Positions 32,552-42,044 of a stretch of 64,000 nt of DNA are shown piece after piece. The DNA is taken from assembly GCA_964396185.1 (NCBI GenBank), contig CAYNEI010000008.1, positions 21,397 through 85,396 on the forward strand, written 5' to 3'. Below the pieces are notes generated by a model, which had not been told where the DNA came from, did no database searches, and worked only from the letters and a program-made list of their open reading frames with translations. The stretch is from CAYNEI01 sp964396185. GTDB taxonomy: Archaea > Thermoplasmatota > SW-10-69-26. How positions within the stretch are numbered: the stretch's first letter is position 1; the number at the start of each line of letters is the position of its first letter. A program made the position numbers and the translations under genes.

Positions 32552-33775
32552 TCAGCCGAGCAAAGAACTGCTTGCCCACCAGGGGGAGAGCAGCCAGCCA
32601 CCCAGCGCGCCTGCCAGGATGATCCAGACGCTGGGCACCCGGAAGGCCACCACGGCCAGCGCGGCGCCTGCCGCGATGACCCAGGCCGGCCAAGCGGTCA
32701 GCGTGGCCAGGGAGAGCGAGAGCAGCACGCCAGCCATCACGCCCAGCGCGCTGGCGTTGACCGCATCCAGGAACCAGCCTGCCCACGTGGACTCGCGCAC
32801 CTTGGGCAGCAGCGGGCCCAGCATGGCCACGAACACGAAGCTCGGGAGGAAGATGGCCACGGCCGAGATCCCCGCGCCAGGCCAGCCGGCCAACAGGTAG
32901 CCGATGAACGCCGCGGTGGAGAGCACCGGGCCTGGCGTGAACTGGCCGATGGCGATGGCATCCAGCAGCTCACCTTCGGTGAGCCACCCGTACCCGTGCA
33001 CCAGATCATCTTCGAGGAAGGCCACGAGCACGTACCCGCTGCCGTAGAGCACCGCGCCCACCTTGAGGAAGAAGAGGCCCAGCTTCCACAGCGAGACCCC
33101 TGCCGCCCCAGCCACGGCGGTGGCCTGGAGCACGCGCACCTTGCCAGCCTGGGCCAACCAGGCCACGGGTGCAGCCAGCACGGCCGCCGGTGGCGAGCCG
33201 CCGCGAAGCTCGGGCCACGCTAGCCACAGGGTGCCGGCGATGCCACCGATGAAGAGTGCTGCGAGGACGTTGACCTCGAGGACCACGGCCACGGTGACAC
33301 CGGCCGCGATGACAGCCAGGCGCCAGCTCGCCACGGCCGTGCGCCCGAGCCGGACGAGTGCCCCGAGGATCACGGCGAGCACGGCAGGCTGGATGCCCAA
33401 GAGCCACGGCTGGACCTCGGGCAGCGAGCCGTAGGCGACGTAGGCCCAGGCGAAGGCGACGGTGATGAGAACAGCAGGCAGGATGAAGCTGGCCCCGGCC
33501 ACCAGCAGGCCCGGCCAGCCGGCCCGCGCGTAGCCGACGTGGATCGCCATCTCGGTGCTGTTCGGGCCTGGGATCAAGTTGGTGGCGCCGACCATGTCCA
33601 GGAAGCGCTGGCGGTCCAGCCAGCCGCGCCGTCGGACCACCTCGTCCTCCATGAGCGCGATGTGCGCTGCCGGCCCTCCGAAGCCCAGGGTGCCGAGCTT
33701 GAGGAAGAGCTTGGAGAGAGCGGGCAGGCTGGTGGGTTCGGTGCGGTCCTGGCTTGCCTTGCCTGCTTGCCCCAT
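32552..33775 (-). CDS. chrA: Chromate transporter family (ChrA-like) membrane protein
   Basis: 407 aa. The CHR domain occurs twice: LFLKLGTLGFGGPAAHIALM with GATNLIPGPNSTEMA in the first half, and FFLKVGAVLYGSGYVLVAFL with AIGQFTPGPVLSTAAFIGY in the second. About ten membrane segments are visible. Long-type CHR proteins export chromate, but the family also has members with other anion substrates. Contiguous with the surface-protein gene and preceded by the phosphatase-like pair. Confidence 0.88.
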   Translation of the reverse strand: MGQAGKASQDRTEPTSLPALSKLFLKLGTLGFGGPAAHIALMEDEVVRRRGWLDRQRFLDMVGATNLIPGPNSTEMAIHVGYARAGWPGLLVAGASFILPAVLITVAFAWAYVAYGSLPEVQPWLLGIQPAVLAVILGALVRLGRTAVASWRLAVIAAGVTVAVVLEVNVLAALFIGGIAGTLWLAWPELRGGSPPAAVLAAPVAWLAQAGKVRVLQATAVAGAAGVSLWKLGLFFLKVGAVLYGSGYVLVAFLEDDLVHGYGWLTEGELLDAIAIGQFTPGPVLSTAAFIGYLLAGWPGAGISAVAIFLPSFVFVAMLGPLLPKVRESTWAGWFLDAVNASALGVMAGVLLSLSLATLTAWPAWVIAAGAALAVVAFRVPSVWIILAGALGGWLLSPWWASSSLLG

Positions 33776-33829
33776 GGGTCAAGCGGGCAGTGGCGGCACG
33801 CTCATGAAGCGTTCGCCTTCTGCTCGCTG

Positions 33830-35104
33830 TCACGTGCCGGCTTGGAGGGTGAAGCTGTCTAGCGGTGGTGCTTGTGGGTCCGGCTGCTTGGCTTCGAAGG
33901 TCAGCGTCGTCGCGTCTGCCTCGAGGAGGCTGTAGTGGTGGGCTTGGGCCCACGCGGCCGAATGCACCCAGAAATCGTCTCGGTGCTGGAACCCATCCAG
34001 GCGCTCTCCGCCCCCGCCGGTGATGACCTGGATCCAGCCGACGGGGTCCTCGTAGGTCGAGGTCGAGAAGGCGGTGGGTAGGGTTGCGACCATGGGGTTG
34101 GAGCGCTCGTAGTGGTGGTCGTGGCCGGTGAGCACCAGGTCGACGGCGTGACGGTCGAAGAGCTGCTCGCCCCAAGCGACCAGGGCTGGGTGGATGCGCC
34201 GCTCTTCATCCTCGTGGTTGGTGTACAAGGGGTGGTGCTGCAGGACCACGGTGAACGTGATCTCCCCCTGGGCGCGTCGGTCCGCTGCCGCGGCTAGGTC
34301 AGCCTCGGCGAACGCGATCATCTCGTCCAGGGCCCCCTGATCGGCGGCTTGGACTAGAGAGGATTGCAGCACGAGGGTGTGGATGGGGCCGTAGTCGAAG
34401 CTGTAGTAGCGCTCCTCGCCCGGGAGGTTGACGCGGTCGAGGTACGAGCTCGCGCCGAAGGGCCCGAAGCCCTCCTGCTCCCCCATGGCGGACATGAGCG
34501 GAACCGTGGCGAGTAGCTCCTCGTTCTGCTGGAACCAGGCATCCCAGTCCCACCACTCCGCGCCAGCCGCGCTGAGATCCCCGGCAGCGAGCAGCAGGTC
34601 GACCTCCTCGTCGAGCATGGCTTGGGTCACGAGCTCAGCGGTGGGGTTGACCCCCTGGTCGGCGAAGGCGGCCACGCGGACCGCTTGGCCAGGCTCGGGA
34701 GCTGTCTGGGTCTCGTAGACGGGGGCGAAGCCGGAGCTTCCTCCGACCCGGTAGAAGACCGCGGCTCCTGGTTGGAGGCCGGTCATCACCGCGGTGTGGA
34801 TCAGGGACTGGCCGGATTCGGGGTTCGGCTGTGCCGTTCCGGGCGCGGAGCGATCCAGGTCGTCGGGTGAGGAGCCGTACTCCACGGTGGATCCGGGGTC
34901 CTCTGTCCCATCCGTGAACCACGTGACGGTGAGGGTGGTCCGGGGATCGTCCGTGAAGCTCAGGTGCACCCCCCACGGCTCACCAGCCGGGGTAGCCTCG
35001 GGGTGCGAGGCGAGCGCAGGCAGGGAGGCGATCACGAGTAGGGCGCTGACGAGGAGCGTGAGCCCCACGGTTCTGCGAGCGGGTCTCAGGTGCTGCGGTC
35101 TCAT
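33830..35104 (-). CDS. Purple-acid-phosphatase-like protein with altered metal site
   Basis: 424 aa with a signal peptide (LTLLVSALLVIASLPALASH). An N-terminal fibronectin-like domain (GVHLSFTDDPRTTLTVTWFTDG) is followed by the metallophosphatase fold. FADQG, QHHPLYTNHE and GHDHHYER are present. The GDxxY motif reads GDLSAAG and the GNHE motif reads GEQEG, so the tyrosine, asparagine and histidine seen in the neighbouring paralogue are lost. It is probably catalytically weak or inactive. The ATG overlaps the paralogue's stop. Confidence 0.82.
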   Translation of the reverse strand: MRPQHLRPARRTVGLTLLVSALLVIASLPALASHPEATPAGEPWGVHLSFTDDPRTTLTVTWFTDGTEDPGSTVEYGSSPDDLDRSAPGTAQPNPESGQSLIHTAVMTGLQPGAAVFYRVGGSSGFAPVYETQTAPEPGQAVRVAAFADQGVNPTAELVTQAMLDEEVDLLLAAGDLSAAGAEWWDWDAWFQQNEELLATVPLMSAMGEQEGFGPFGASSYLDRVNLPGEERYYSFDYGPIHTLVLQSSLVQAADQGALDEMIAFAEADLAAAADRRAQGEITFTVVLQHHPLYTNHEDEERRIHPALVAWGEQLFDRHAVDLVLTGHDHHYERSNPMVATLPTAFSTSTYEDPVGWIQVITGGGGERLDGFQHRDDFWVHSAAWAQAHHYSLLEADATTLTFEAKQPDPQAPPLDSFTLQAGT

Positions 35105-36495
35105 CGGGATAGGATGCCACCTACCGTTGGGTGCTGTTTCTCCACCGGGGCTGGAGCATCAGCGCCGGCGGCGGTGAGGGTGAACGCGTCGATCTGGTAG
35201 CCGGGGTTCGGGCCGGCTGTGATGGCCTCGAAGCTGAGCTGGGGTCCCTCGACCTCGATCATGGTGTAGTGCCACTCCTTGGCCCAGATGGCGGTGTGCG
35301 GCCAGAACTCGGCGGGACCCTGGAACTCGTACAGGGCGCGGCCCCCACCGCCGGTGATGAGCTGGATCCAGCCCTCGGGGTCATGGTACTCCCGGAGCTC
35401 CGTGGTCGTGGGCACGCTTGCCACCATGGGGTAGGACCGCTCGTAGTGGTGGTTGTGGCCGACGAGGAGCACGTCCACGTCGTGGCGGTCGAGCAGCTGC
35501 TCTTGCCAAGGGATCAGCGCCACGTTGTACTGGCGATCCGGGTCCTCGTGGTTGCTGTAGATCGGGTGGTGCTGGACGACGAAGATGAACTCGAACTCGC
35601 CGTCGGCGCGGCGTTCCACTGCCTCTTGCAGGTCCTCCTGGGCGAAGGCGACCATCTCGTCGTAGTACCCCTGGGAGACGGCCTCCGTGGTGGTGGACTG
35701 GAGCACGAGGAAGTGGATGGAGGCGTAGTCGAAGCTGTAGTACAACTCGGCCCCCGGCAGGCTGACGCGCTCGATGTACGACGTGGCGCCGTGTGGGCCG
35801 TCGTCCTCGTGGTTCCCGATGGAGAACATGGTGGGTGTCGTGGCGAACAGGGGCTCGTTGAACTCGAACCAGTCGTCCCAGAGCCACCACTCCTCCTCGG
35901 CGTAGCTGAGGTCACCGGGGAAGACGATCAGGTCGGGGTCCTCGTCGAGCACGGCTTGGGTGACGTCCCGTGCCGGCGGCGTCACCCCCTGGTCGGCGAA
36001 CGAGGCGATGCGGACGCTTTGATCCATCTCGGGGGCGGTCTGCGCGCTGTAGACCTCGGACCATCCCGAGCTCCCGCCGACCCGGTAGAAGACCTCCTGG
36101 CCGGGTGCCAGGCCGGTCATGGTCGCCTGGTGGATGAGAAGCGACCCGTCTTCGGGGTTGGGCGTCGAGGTCCCGGTGGCGGTCCCAGTGAGCTGCGTTT
36201 CAACGGGTCCGTACTCGACCACCGTGCCCGGATCGTCCCCCCCATCGGTGAACCAGGTCGCCGTCAACGTGGTCTTCGGGTCCTCGGTGAAGCTCAGATG
36301 CACCCCACGGGGTTCACCGGCGTCGAGGGTGTCCAGCGACCCGGAACCCAGGTCCATGCCGTGGCTCACGTCCGAGGCGGGCAGGGCTCCAGCCAGCAAA
36401 CCCACGGTCACCAGGCACGCCACCATGACCACAGCGATCCCTATGGGCCGGCGGGCGGGGCCTGACCCCGGCTGCTCGGCTACCCCGTTGATCAT
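35101..36495 (-). CDS. Purple acid phosphatase-like metallophosphoesterase
   Basis: 464 aa from ATG 36495; a GGAGG and a TATA box (36532-36538) lie upstream. An N-terminal membrane/signal segment (VVMVACLVTVGLLAGALPA) is followed by the fibronectin-like domain (GVHLSFTEDPKTTLTATWFTDG) and a phosphatase domain with FADQG, GDLSYAE, GNHED, QHHPIYSNHED and GHNHHYER. These are the ligands expected for a dinuclear metal site. It hydrolyses phosphate esters outside the cell. First gene of a pair with a degenerate paralogue. Confidence 0.88.
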   Translation of the reverse strand: MINGVAEQPGSGPARRPIGIAVVMVACLVTVGLLAGALPASDVSHGMDLGSGSLDTLDAGEPRGVHLSFTEDPKTTLTATWFTDGGDDPGTVVEYGPVETQLTGTATGTSTPNPEDGSLLIHQATMTGLAPGQEVFYRVGGSSGWSEVYSAQTAPEMDQSVRIASFADQGVTPPARDVTQAVLDEDPDLIVFPGDLSYAEEEWWLWDDWFEFNEPLFATTPTMFSIGNHEDDGPHGATSYIERVSLPGAELYYSFDYASIHFLVLQSTTTEAVSQGYYDEMVAFAQEDLQEAVERRADGEFEFIFVVQHHPIYSNHEDPDRQYNVALIPWQEQLLDRHDVDVLLVGHNHHYERSYPMVASVPTTTELREYHDPEGWIQLITGGGGRALYEFQGPAEFWPHTAIWAKEWHYTMIEVEGPQLSFEAITAGPNPGYQIDAFTLTAAGADAPAPVEKQHPTVGGILSR

Positions 36496-36531
36496 GCCTC
36501 GAGCCTCCGACCCATCATCCGGCAGACCGGG

Positions 36532-36538
36532 TATAAAT
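36532..36538 (-). promoter_or_regulatory. TATA box for the phosphatase pair
   Basis: ATTTATA on the minus strand, about 40 nt before the ATG at 36495, giving a leader of about 12-15 nt. Confidence 0.55.
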
Positions 36539-36674
36539 CCTCCTGGCGTTTGACGGGAACACTCTTCATGCATGCAGAGGATAGACTTGCGCCCCTGGGA
36601 GGCGCGCTGAGATCGCCTGGCCGCCTGCTGGCTGGACGGATGGCACGCCAAGCCCTGGGAGGGAGGCTCCACGC

Positions 36675-39197
36675 ATGCGCGGTATCAACGTCCAAGTGTT
36701 CGCATCCATGATCGTCCTCGTGATCGCCGCAGCAGCTCCAGGAGGGGCCACGGCGCTCGAGACCCATCCAAAGCCTGAGGATAACCAGCTGCAGGCGCCT
36801 GGCGACGACCACCTCGACACGCTCCTCTCGGCTCGAGCCGCGGAGCTCCCCGACCCGGCCGCGCTTCGAGCGATCGACGTCCAGCGATCCCAGCTCGCGC
36901 TCGTTCAGGACCTCGACGAGGCCCTCGCGGCAGACGACACCGGACTCACGGCCGGCCAGCTCGTCCTCGACCACCGCGCCGGCCTGCCCTCCGAGCTCCT
37001 GCCCGTGGACCCCGCGGCTTTCGACCACGCCCGCAGCGGGCTCGAGCTGGTGGAGCAGGTCACCCAGAGCTCCACCACGGATGCCCACGACGGGACCCTC
37101 GAGCTCCTCCAGGCGGTCACGGCTCACCAGGCACGCGCCCTGGGGATCCAGGCCCTCCACGAGCTCGAGGTGACGGCCTCCACCCCGAGCGAGGCCGTCG
37201 AGCGCCTGCTCGCCGACCACGGCATCGAGGTGAACGAAGGTCATCGCGAGGCGATGCACGCCTACGACGGTCTGCCGGCTCCTCTGGCTGAGGATCTGGC
37301 TGGGCTGATCGAGGCGTTCAGATCCTTCGAGCAGACGGCCCAGCAGGCCCGCGACACGGGTGCGCTGGCCCTCGGCGGCTCCTCGCCGGAGACCTCCGGG
37401 TTCGAGGCTCCAGACCAGCAGGCTGCCCAGGTGCTCAGCGAGCTCCTGGCCGCTCGCCTCTCCATGGTCCAGGCAGGTCTCGAGCTCGGTGCGACCCTCG
37501 AGCTCACACCCATGGGGACGATCAGCGCGGCCCCGAGCTTGTCGGTCCCGCCGGTGCTCTCCATCGAACTCGACCCGGCACAGCACGATACGTACACCGA
37601 GGACATCGCGCTCCTGATCGATGGCGGCGGCGACGACACATACCACAACAACGCCGGCGGGAACGGCTTCGACACCCTGGGTGATCCCTGCGCGTCGGTC
37701 TCCCTGCAAGCGGCTGCTGCTGGCTTCGACTTCGGCTCCGGGGACGACACGTACGGGGATGCCGAGAACAAGCGTGGCTGTGGTGCCAACGGTGGCGGCT
37801 ACACGGCCGGCGCGGGCTTCCTCTACGATGCAGGCGGCAACGACACGTACTCGGCCTCCGGGTTCGCGACCAACGGCGGCGCCGGCGGCCAAGGCTTCGG
37901 AACCCTCATCGACGAGGGCGGCGAGGACCTCTACGACGGCGGCAGCTTCTCTGCCAACGGCGGCGCCCGGATCGGCATCGGGGCCTTGATCGACCGAGGC
38001 CACCACAACGACACCTACCTCGCCGGGCACGGCCCAGCCAACGGCGGAGGCGGGCTGGCAGGCTCCGGCTTGCTGCTCGACGAGGGCGGCAACGAATCCT
38101 ACAACGGGACCAGAGGCGCCGTGAACGGCGGATCCTACTCCGGCTTCGGCACCCTCGTCGACCTCGGCACCGGCGACGATGGCTACAACGCCACCGACAG
38201 CGGCGTGAACGGGGGAGCATCCTCACAGGTCGGCAACGCCCTGGATGACCACACCGCAGCCTTCCTCTACGACGCCGGTGGCCACGACCTCTACATCGGC
38301 GGGATCGAGGGCGTCAACGGTGGAGGGGAGAACGGCGTCGTCGGGTTCCTGCTCGACCCCGACGGGCACGACCGCTACGTCGGCGACGAGGAGGGCGTCA
38401 ACGGTGGTGGCGACTTCGGCGTCGGGTTCCTGCTGGACCTCGCAGGAGACGATGCCTACCAGGCCAGCAAGGAGGGCGTCAACGGTGGCGTGAACACCGC
38501 AGGCATCGGCCTCCTGCTCGACGGCGCGGGTAACGACACCTACGAGGGCACCGAGGAGGGCGTTAACGGCGGCTCGGACATCGGCGTCGGGTTCCTCTAC
38601 GACCGGGGCGACGGCGACGATGTCTACCTCGCCCTTGAGGACGGGGTCAACGGCGGCGGCATGGCCAATGGCATCGGCTTCCTCGTCGACGGCGGCGGCG
38701 ACGATCACTATGAAGCCGAGCACACCGCAGTCAACGGAGGGGGCCACGGCCTTGGCGCTGGCCTGCTCTATGACGCCGATGGCGACGACGTTTACATCGC
38801 GACTGACCAGGGAACCAACGGTGGCGGGTTCAGCGGTTTCGGCTTGCTCTACGACGGCTCTGGCCAGGATCGCTACGAAGCGGGGTCCTTCGGCACCAAT
38901 GGAGGCGCCATCAGTGTCCTTCCACTCCAACGCATCAACCGTGGCTTGAGCTCGGGCCTGCTCTACGACGGAGCCGGCGACGGGGACCTCTACCTCGCAG
39001 GGGGGTGCGGCGTCAACGGTGGCGCAGCACAGCCCTCGTGTGCGATCGCCCTCGGGGAGGACCTGGGGCACGGGCTCGGTAAGCTCGTGGACGATGGTGG
39101 GGACGGGGACATCTACAAGGATGACATCGTCGACTGCATCGACTGCTCCCTGATCCCCAAGGGGACCCTGGGGGTCCAGTGGGATCGCCAAAGGTAG
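36675..39197 (+). CDS. Secreted protein with about 17 tandem Gly/Asp/Asn-rich repeats
   Basis: 840 aa. The signal peptide (FASMIVLVIAAAAPGGATA) is followed by about 270 residues of helical, Leu/Ala/Glu-rich sequence. From about residue 310 to the end run about 17 repeats of 26-30 residues with consensus G-[FL]-L-x-D-x-G-G-[DN]-D-x-Y, six or so variable residues, then G-[VTA]-N-G-G. Alternating Gly/Asp/Asn and aromatic positions suggest a calcium-binding beta-solenoid, related in spirit to RTX repeats but without the nonapeptide period. Four cysteines near the C-terminus may form disulfides. SD-like GGGAGG precedes the ATG. No known family is recognised. Confidence 0.8.
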   Translation: MRGINVQVFASMIVLVIAAAAPGGATALETHPKPEDNQLQAPGDDHLDTLLSARAAELPDPAALRAIDVQRSQLALVQDLDEALAADDTGLTAGQLVLDHRAGLPSELLPVDPAAFDHARSGLELVEQVTQSSTTDAHDGTLELLQAVTAHQARALGIQALHELEVTASTPSEAVERLLADHGIEVNEGHREAMHAYDGLPAPLAEDLAGLIEAFRSFEQTAQQARDTGALALGGSSPETSGFEAPDQQAAQVLSELLAARLSMVQAGLELGATLELTPMGTISAAPSLSVPPVLSIELDPAQHDTYTEDIALLIDGGGDDTYHNNAGGNGFDTLGDPCASVSLQAAAAGFDFGSGDDTYGDAENKRGCGANGGGYTAGAGFLYDAGGNDTYSASGFATNGGAGGQGFGTLIDEGGEDLYDGGSFSANGGARIGIGALIDRGHHNDTYLAGHGPANGGGGLAGSGLLLDEGGNESYNGTRGAVNGGSYSGFGTLVDLGTGDDGYNATDSGVNGGASSQVGNALDDHTAAFLYDAGGHDLYIGGIEGVNGGGENGVVGFLLDPDGHDRYVGDEEGVNGGGDFGVGFLLDLAGDDAYQASKEGVNGGVNTAGIGLLLDGAGNDTYEGTEEGVNGGSDIGVGFLYDRGDGDDVYLALEDGVNGGGMANGIGFLVDGGGDDHYEAEHTAVNGGGHGLGAGLLYDADGDDVYIATDQGTNGGGFSGFGLLYDGSGQDRYEAGSFGTNGGAISVLPLQRINRGLSSGLLYDGAGDGDLYLAGGCGVNGGAAQPSCAIALGEDLGHGLGKLVDDGGDGDIYKDDIVDCIDCSLIPKGTLGVQWDRQR

Positions 39198-39210
39198 CGC
39201 GCGCCTGCGA

Positions 39211-40062
39211 TCAGGCGTAGATGTTGCCCTCGATGGCTGGCCCGTCGAAGGAGTCGGGGTAGAGCCGGTCGTGGTCGCTGACCGCCTGGGTGGCAGCATA
39301 CGCGGCGATGACGGCGTCCAGGGCATCCCCGCCGCTATCCCGCAGCACGCTGGTGAGCACGCCTTGGGCCCGGATGCTCAGCGTGCCGTCGCTTTGCAGG
39401 GCCTTGAGGATGCGGGTACGTGCAGCCCGATGCTCTTGCGTTGTGCCCTTGTAGCTGGTCTTGTGGCCGCGGGCGATCATGCTGGCCGCCGGGCACACCT
39501 CCACGAGCAGGGGCTTGTCCGGATCCGGTTCTTGGAATGGGGCCACGCGCACGGCATCTGCCTCGATGAGCGGGGCGAGCACGTTGGCGATCCCGTGGTA
39601 CGTTTGCTTGTAGAGGCGAAGGTTGTACGGCGAGAGCGGTGCTTTGTGGGCCTCGTCCGTGGCGCGCTTGAGCTCGCGACCAGGCGAGACGCGCTGGCAG
39701 GTGAACCGGAACTCATCCTCGTCGGGGAACCGCTTCGCGAAGCCTCGCACGAAGGCCTCCCACGAGTCCTCCTCGATCACGGCCTCCGGCAAGGAGAACG
39801 GGAAGTCCAGGCCGATGGCAGCACCCGGTTGCTCGGTGATCCAAGCGTTAAGGGCCTCCAGGAACGTCTCTCGGGCGGCAGCCGAGCCAGGAAGCTCGGT
39901 GGCATCCCGGCAGGCGTCGACCTTGAGCGAGGTGCCGCCGAGATCACCGCTGGCGACCCAGCTGCGCTTGCCGGCGCTTCGATCCCCGCTGAAATCGATC
40001 CCATGGACCCGCTCGATGCCCTCCAGGGGGGCAGGCTTCCCCGCGTTGGTGTCGTCGGCCAT
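39211..40062 (-). CDS. DUF429-like protein (RNase H-fold nuclease-like)
   Basis: 283 aa. Conserved parts are VHGIDFSGDRSAGKRSW, AIGLDFPFSLPEAV, LLVEVCPAASM and SGGDALDAVIAAYAA. These supply the family's acidic residues in the expected order. Function unknown. It is a distant relative of the island gene at 14774 but shows the GC-rich composition of core genes, so that one looks chromosomal and the other acquired. Convergent with the repeat-protein gene. Confidence 0.75.
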   Translation of the reverse strand: MADDTNAGKPAPLEGIERVHGIDFSGDRSAGKRSWVASGDLGGTSLKVDACRDATELPGSAAARETFLEALNAWITEQPGAAIGLDFPFSLPEAVIEEDSWEAFVRGFAKRFPDEDEFRFTCQRVSPGRELKRATDEAHKAPLSPYNLRLYKQTYHGIANVLAPLIEADAVRVAPFQEPDPDKPLLVEVCPAASMIARGHKTSYKGTTQEHRAARTRILKALQSDGTLSIRAQGVLTSVLRDSGGDALDAVIAAYAATQAVSDHDRLYPDSFDGPAIEGNIYA

Positions 40063-40179
40063 CGTACAACTTGGCGACTAGGGGGATTCAACGGAAAAAC
40101 CCATGCCCCAGTCCACGGCAAGGACCGTGCCAGGGCCGAAACACACTTCCCCGACCTTCGGGTTCGCCCACCGGTCCCC

Positions 40180-40833
40180 ATGGCCCCCCGAACGGTCCTC
40201 GCGCTCACCGTCACAGCGGCCCTCCTGCTGGCCGGGTGCACCACCCCGGATCCTCCCGCTCACGTCGACATCGACGACGACTTCGAGAACGGGATCGACC
40301 CGTGGACCCAGCACAGCCACGTCCCAGACGACCCCAACACCGGCGGCAAGGTGGCCTGGAACATCAGCTCGAGCGCCGAGCGGGCTGCCAGCGGGGAGCG
40401 CAGCGTCCAGTTCACCCTCGACGGGCGCCAGGACGATGGCACGATCTGGCTCACCCGCCCCGTGCGCGTGCTGCCGGGCCACACCTACCGAGCCGACGTG
40501 AGCCTCGAAGCCTGGAGCGAGAGCGAGTCGTTCAACACGCTGGCCCATCTCGTCATGATCATCGGAACCGAGGAGCCCAGCGTCGAGGAGCACTTCCCTG
40601 AGCCAGGCACGAACAGCACGGGCGAGACCAACGCCTCGGCCGGCGGGCTGCGCGAGGCGCTCAACCTGGCCGAGGGCTGGCGCACCTACGCCTTCACGTG
40701 GGACGCGGGGGAGGTGGAGGAGGACACGCTCTACGTCTCCTTCGGGATCTCGGCGGTCTGGGAGACCGAGATGACTTACTTCGTCGACAACCTTCAGGTC
40801 GATATGGATGCCTTGGACGTCGCCGAAAGCTAG
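40180..40833 (+). CDS. Secreted lipoprotein with jelly-roll-like domain
   Basis: 217 aa from ATG 40180. Signal peptide and lipobox LALTVTAALLLAGC (Cys about 18). The mature part begins DDDFENGIDPWTQHSHVPDD and contains ERSVQFTLDGRQDDGTIWLTR, TYRADVSLEAWSES and YFVDNLQVD, the order seen in carbohydrate-binding jelly-roll modules. The ligand is unknown. The upstream frame to 39271 is antisense to the DUF429-like gene. Confidence 0.75.
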   Translation: MAPRTVLALTVTAALLLAGCTTPDPPAHVDIDDDFENGIDPWTQHSHVPDDPNTGGKVAWNISSSAERAASGERSVQFTLDGRQDDGTIWLTRPVRVLPGHTYRADVSLEAWSESESFNTLAHLVMIIGTEEPSVEEHFPEPGTNSTGETNASAGGLREALNLAEGWRTYAFTWDAGEVEEDTLYVSFGISAVWETEMTYFVDNLQVDMDALDVAES

Positions 40834-40926
40834 CGAGGCCACCGAAGCCTGTGTGCGCCCAGCCACGATGCCACGTACCGCGGCCTCCCGGGAGGTGAAC
40901 CGGGAAGCCTTTGAGGCCAACCCCTG

Positions 40927-42042
40927 ATGCCCACGAGCTCGAAGGATCCCATGGACATCCCGCCCCCCACCCAACAGCCCCGTCCACGCGTGAGACCCGA
41001 GCGTAAGCGCCGGGGCGGTTGGCTCAGCCGCATAGTCGGGTTCTGGGGCGTTGGCGTTGGCCCCGCCGTCGGGTTGCTTGGGCTCTGGCTCGCGTTGGGG
41101 ACCACGGGCTACGTGCTCATCGAGGGCTACACCCTGTTCGAAGGCCTATACATGACCGTGATCACCCTCTCGACCGTCGGGTACGAGGAGGTCCGCCCCC
41201 TCTCGGAGATCGGCAGAGGGTTCACGGTGTTCCTGATCGTGGCCGGGCTGGGCACGGTCTTCTACGCCTTCACGCGTATCGGTCAACTCGTCATCGAGGG
41301 CGAGCTCGCAGAGATCCTCGGGAGGAAACGCATGCGGAACGAACTACAAGCGCTCACGGACCACTTCATCGTCTGCGGCTACGGACGCACCAGCGAACCT
41401 GTCGTGGCGGGCCTGGCTCAAGAGGACCTCCCCTTCTGCGTGATCGACCTCGACGCGAACCACGCTCCCGAGCTCGCCGAGCACGGGATCGCGCACCTCA
41501 TCGGGGATGCCACCGAGGAGGCCGCCCTCGAGGAGGCCGGCATCCGCCGCGCGCGAGGCGTTCTGGCCCTGCTCCCCAGCGACGCCGACAACCTCTACCT
41601 GACCATGTCCTCCAAGGGCCTGAACCCGGACGTGCGGGTCATCGCGCGGGCCAGTTCCCCCAAGGCTGAGGCCAACCTCCGCCGTGGCGGCGCGGACTCC
41701 GTGGTGAGCCCCTACAAGACGGCCGGGAACCGGGTACTGCACGCCGCCATCAAGCCCACCGTCGTGGAGTTCATGGAGCTGGCGACCCCCCGGATGAACA
41801 TCGAGCTGACCCTGGAGGAGGTGTTGGTGGAACCCGAGAGCGCCCTGGCAGGCAGCTCGCTGGCGGAAGGGGAGATCCGGAAGAAGTGCGGCGCCATCAT
41901 CGTGGCCATCAAGCGGGCCAGCGGCGAGATGACGTTCAACCCGCACGCGGCCGAGGAGATCCATGCCGAGGACACCCTCATCGCCCTGGGGGAACCCGAG
42001 GACCTCGAGAAGCTGGAAGCTCTGTGCGCGAACCCGGTGTGA
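40927..42042 (+). CDS. Potassium channel with RCK (TrkA) domains
   Basis: 371 aa. Two membrane helices enclose a pore loop with the selectivity filter TLSTVGYEE at about residue 82. An RCK_N domain follows (DHFIVCGYGRTSEPVVAGL, IDLDANHAPELAEHG) and then an RCK_C domain from about 285. Length and order match MthK-type channels gated by ligand binding to the RCK ring. YbaK-like and kinase genes follow closely, but no functional link is evident. Confidence 0.92.
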   Translation: MPTSSKDPMDIPPPTQQPRPRVRPERKRRGGWLSRIVGFWGVGVGPAVGLLGLWLALGTTGYVLIEGYTLFEGLYMTVITLSTVGYEEVRPLSEIGRGFTVFLIVAGLGTVFYAFTRIGQLVIEGELAEILGRKRMRNELQALTDHFIVCGYGRTSEPVVAGLAQEDLPFCVIDLDANHAPELAEHGIAHLIGDATEEAALEEAGIRRARGVLALLPSDADNLYLTMSSKGLNPDVRVIARASSPKAEANLRRGGADSVVSPYKTAGNRVLHAAIKPTVVEFMELATPRMNIELTLEEVLVEPESALAGSSLAEGEIRKKCGAIIVAIKRASGEMTFNPHAAEEIHAEDTLIALGEPEDLEKLEALCANPV

Positions 42043-42044
42043 CC

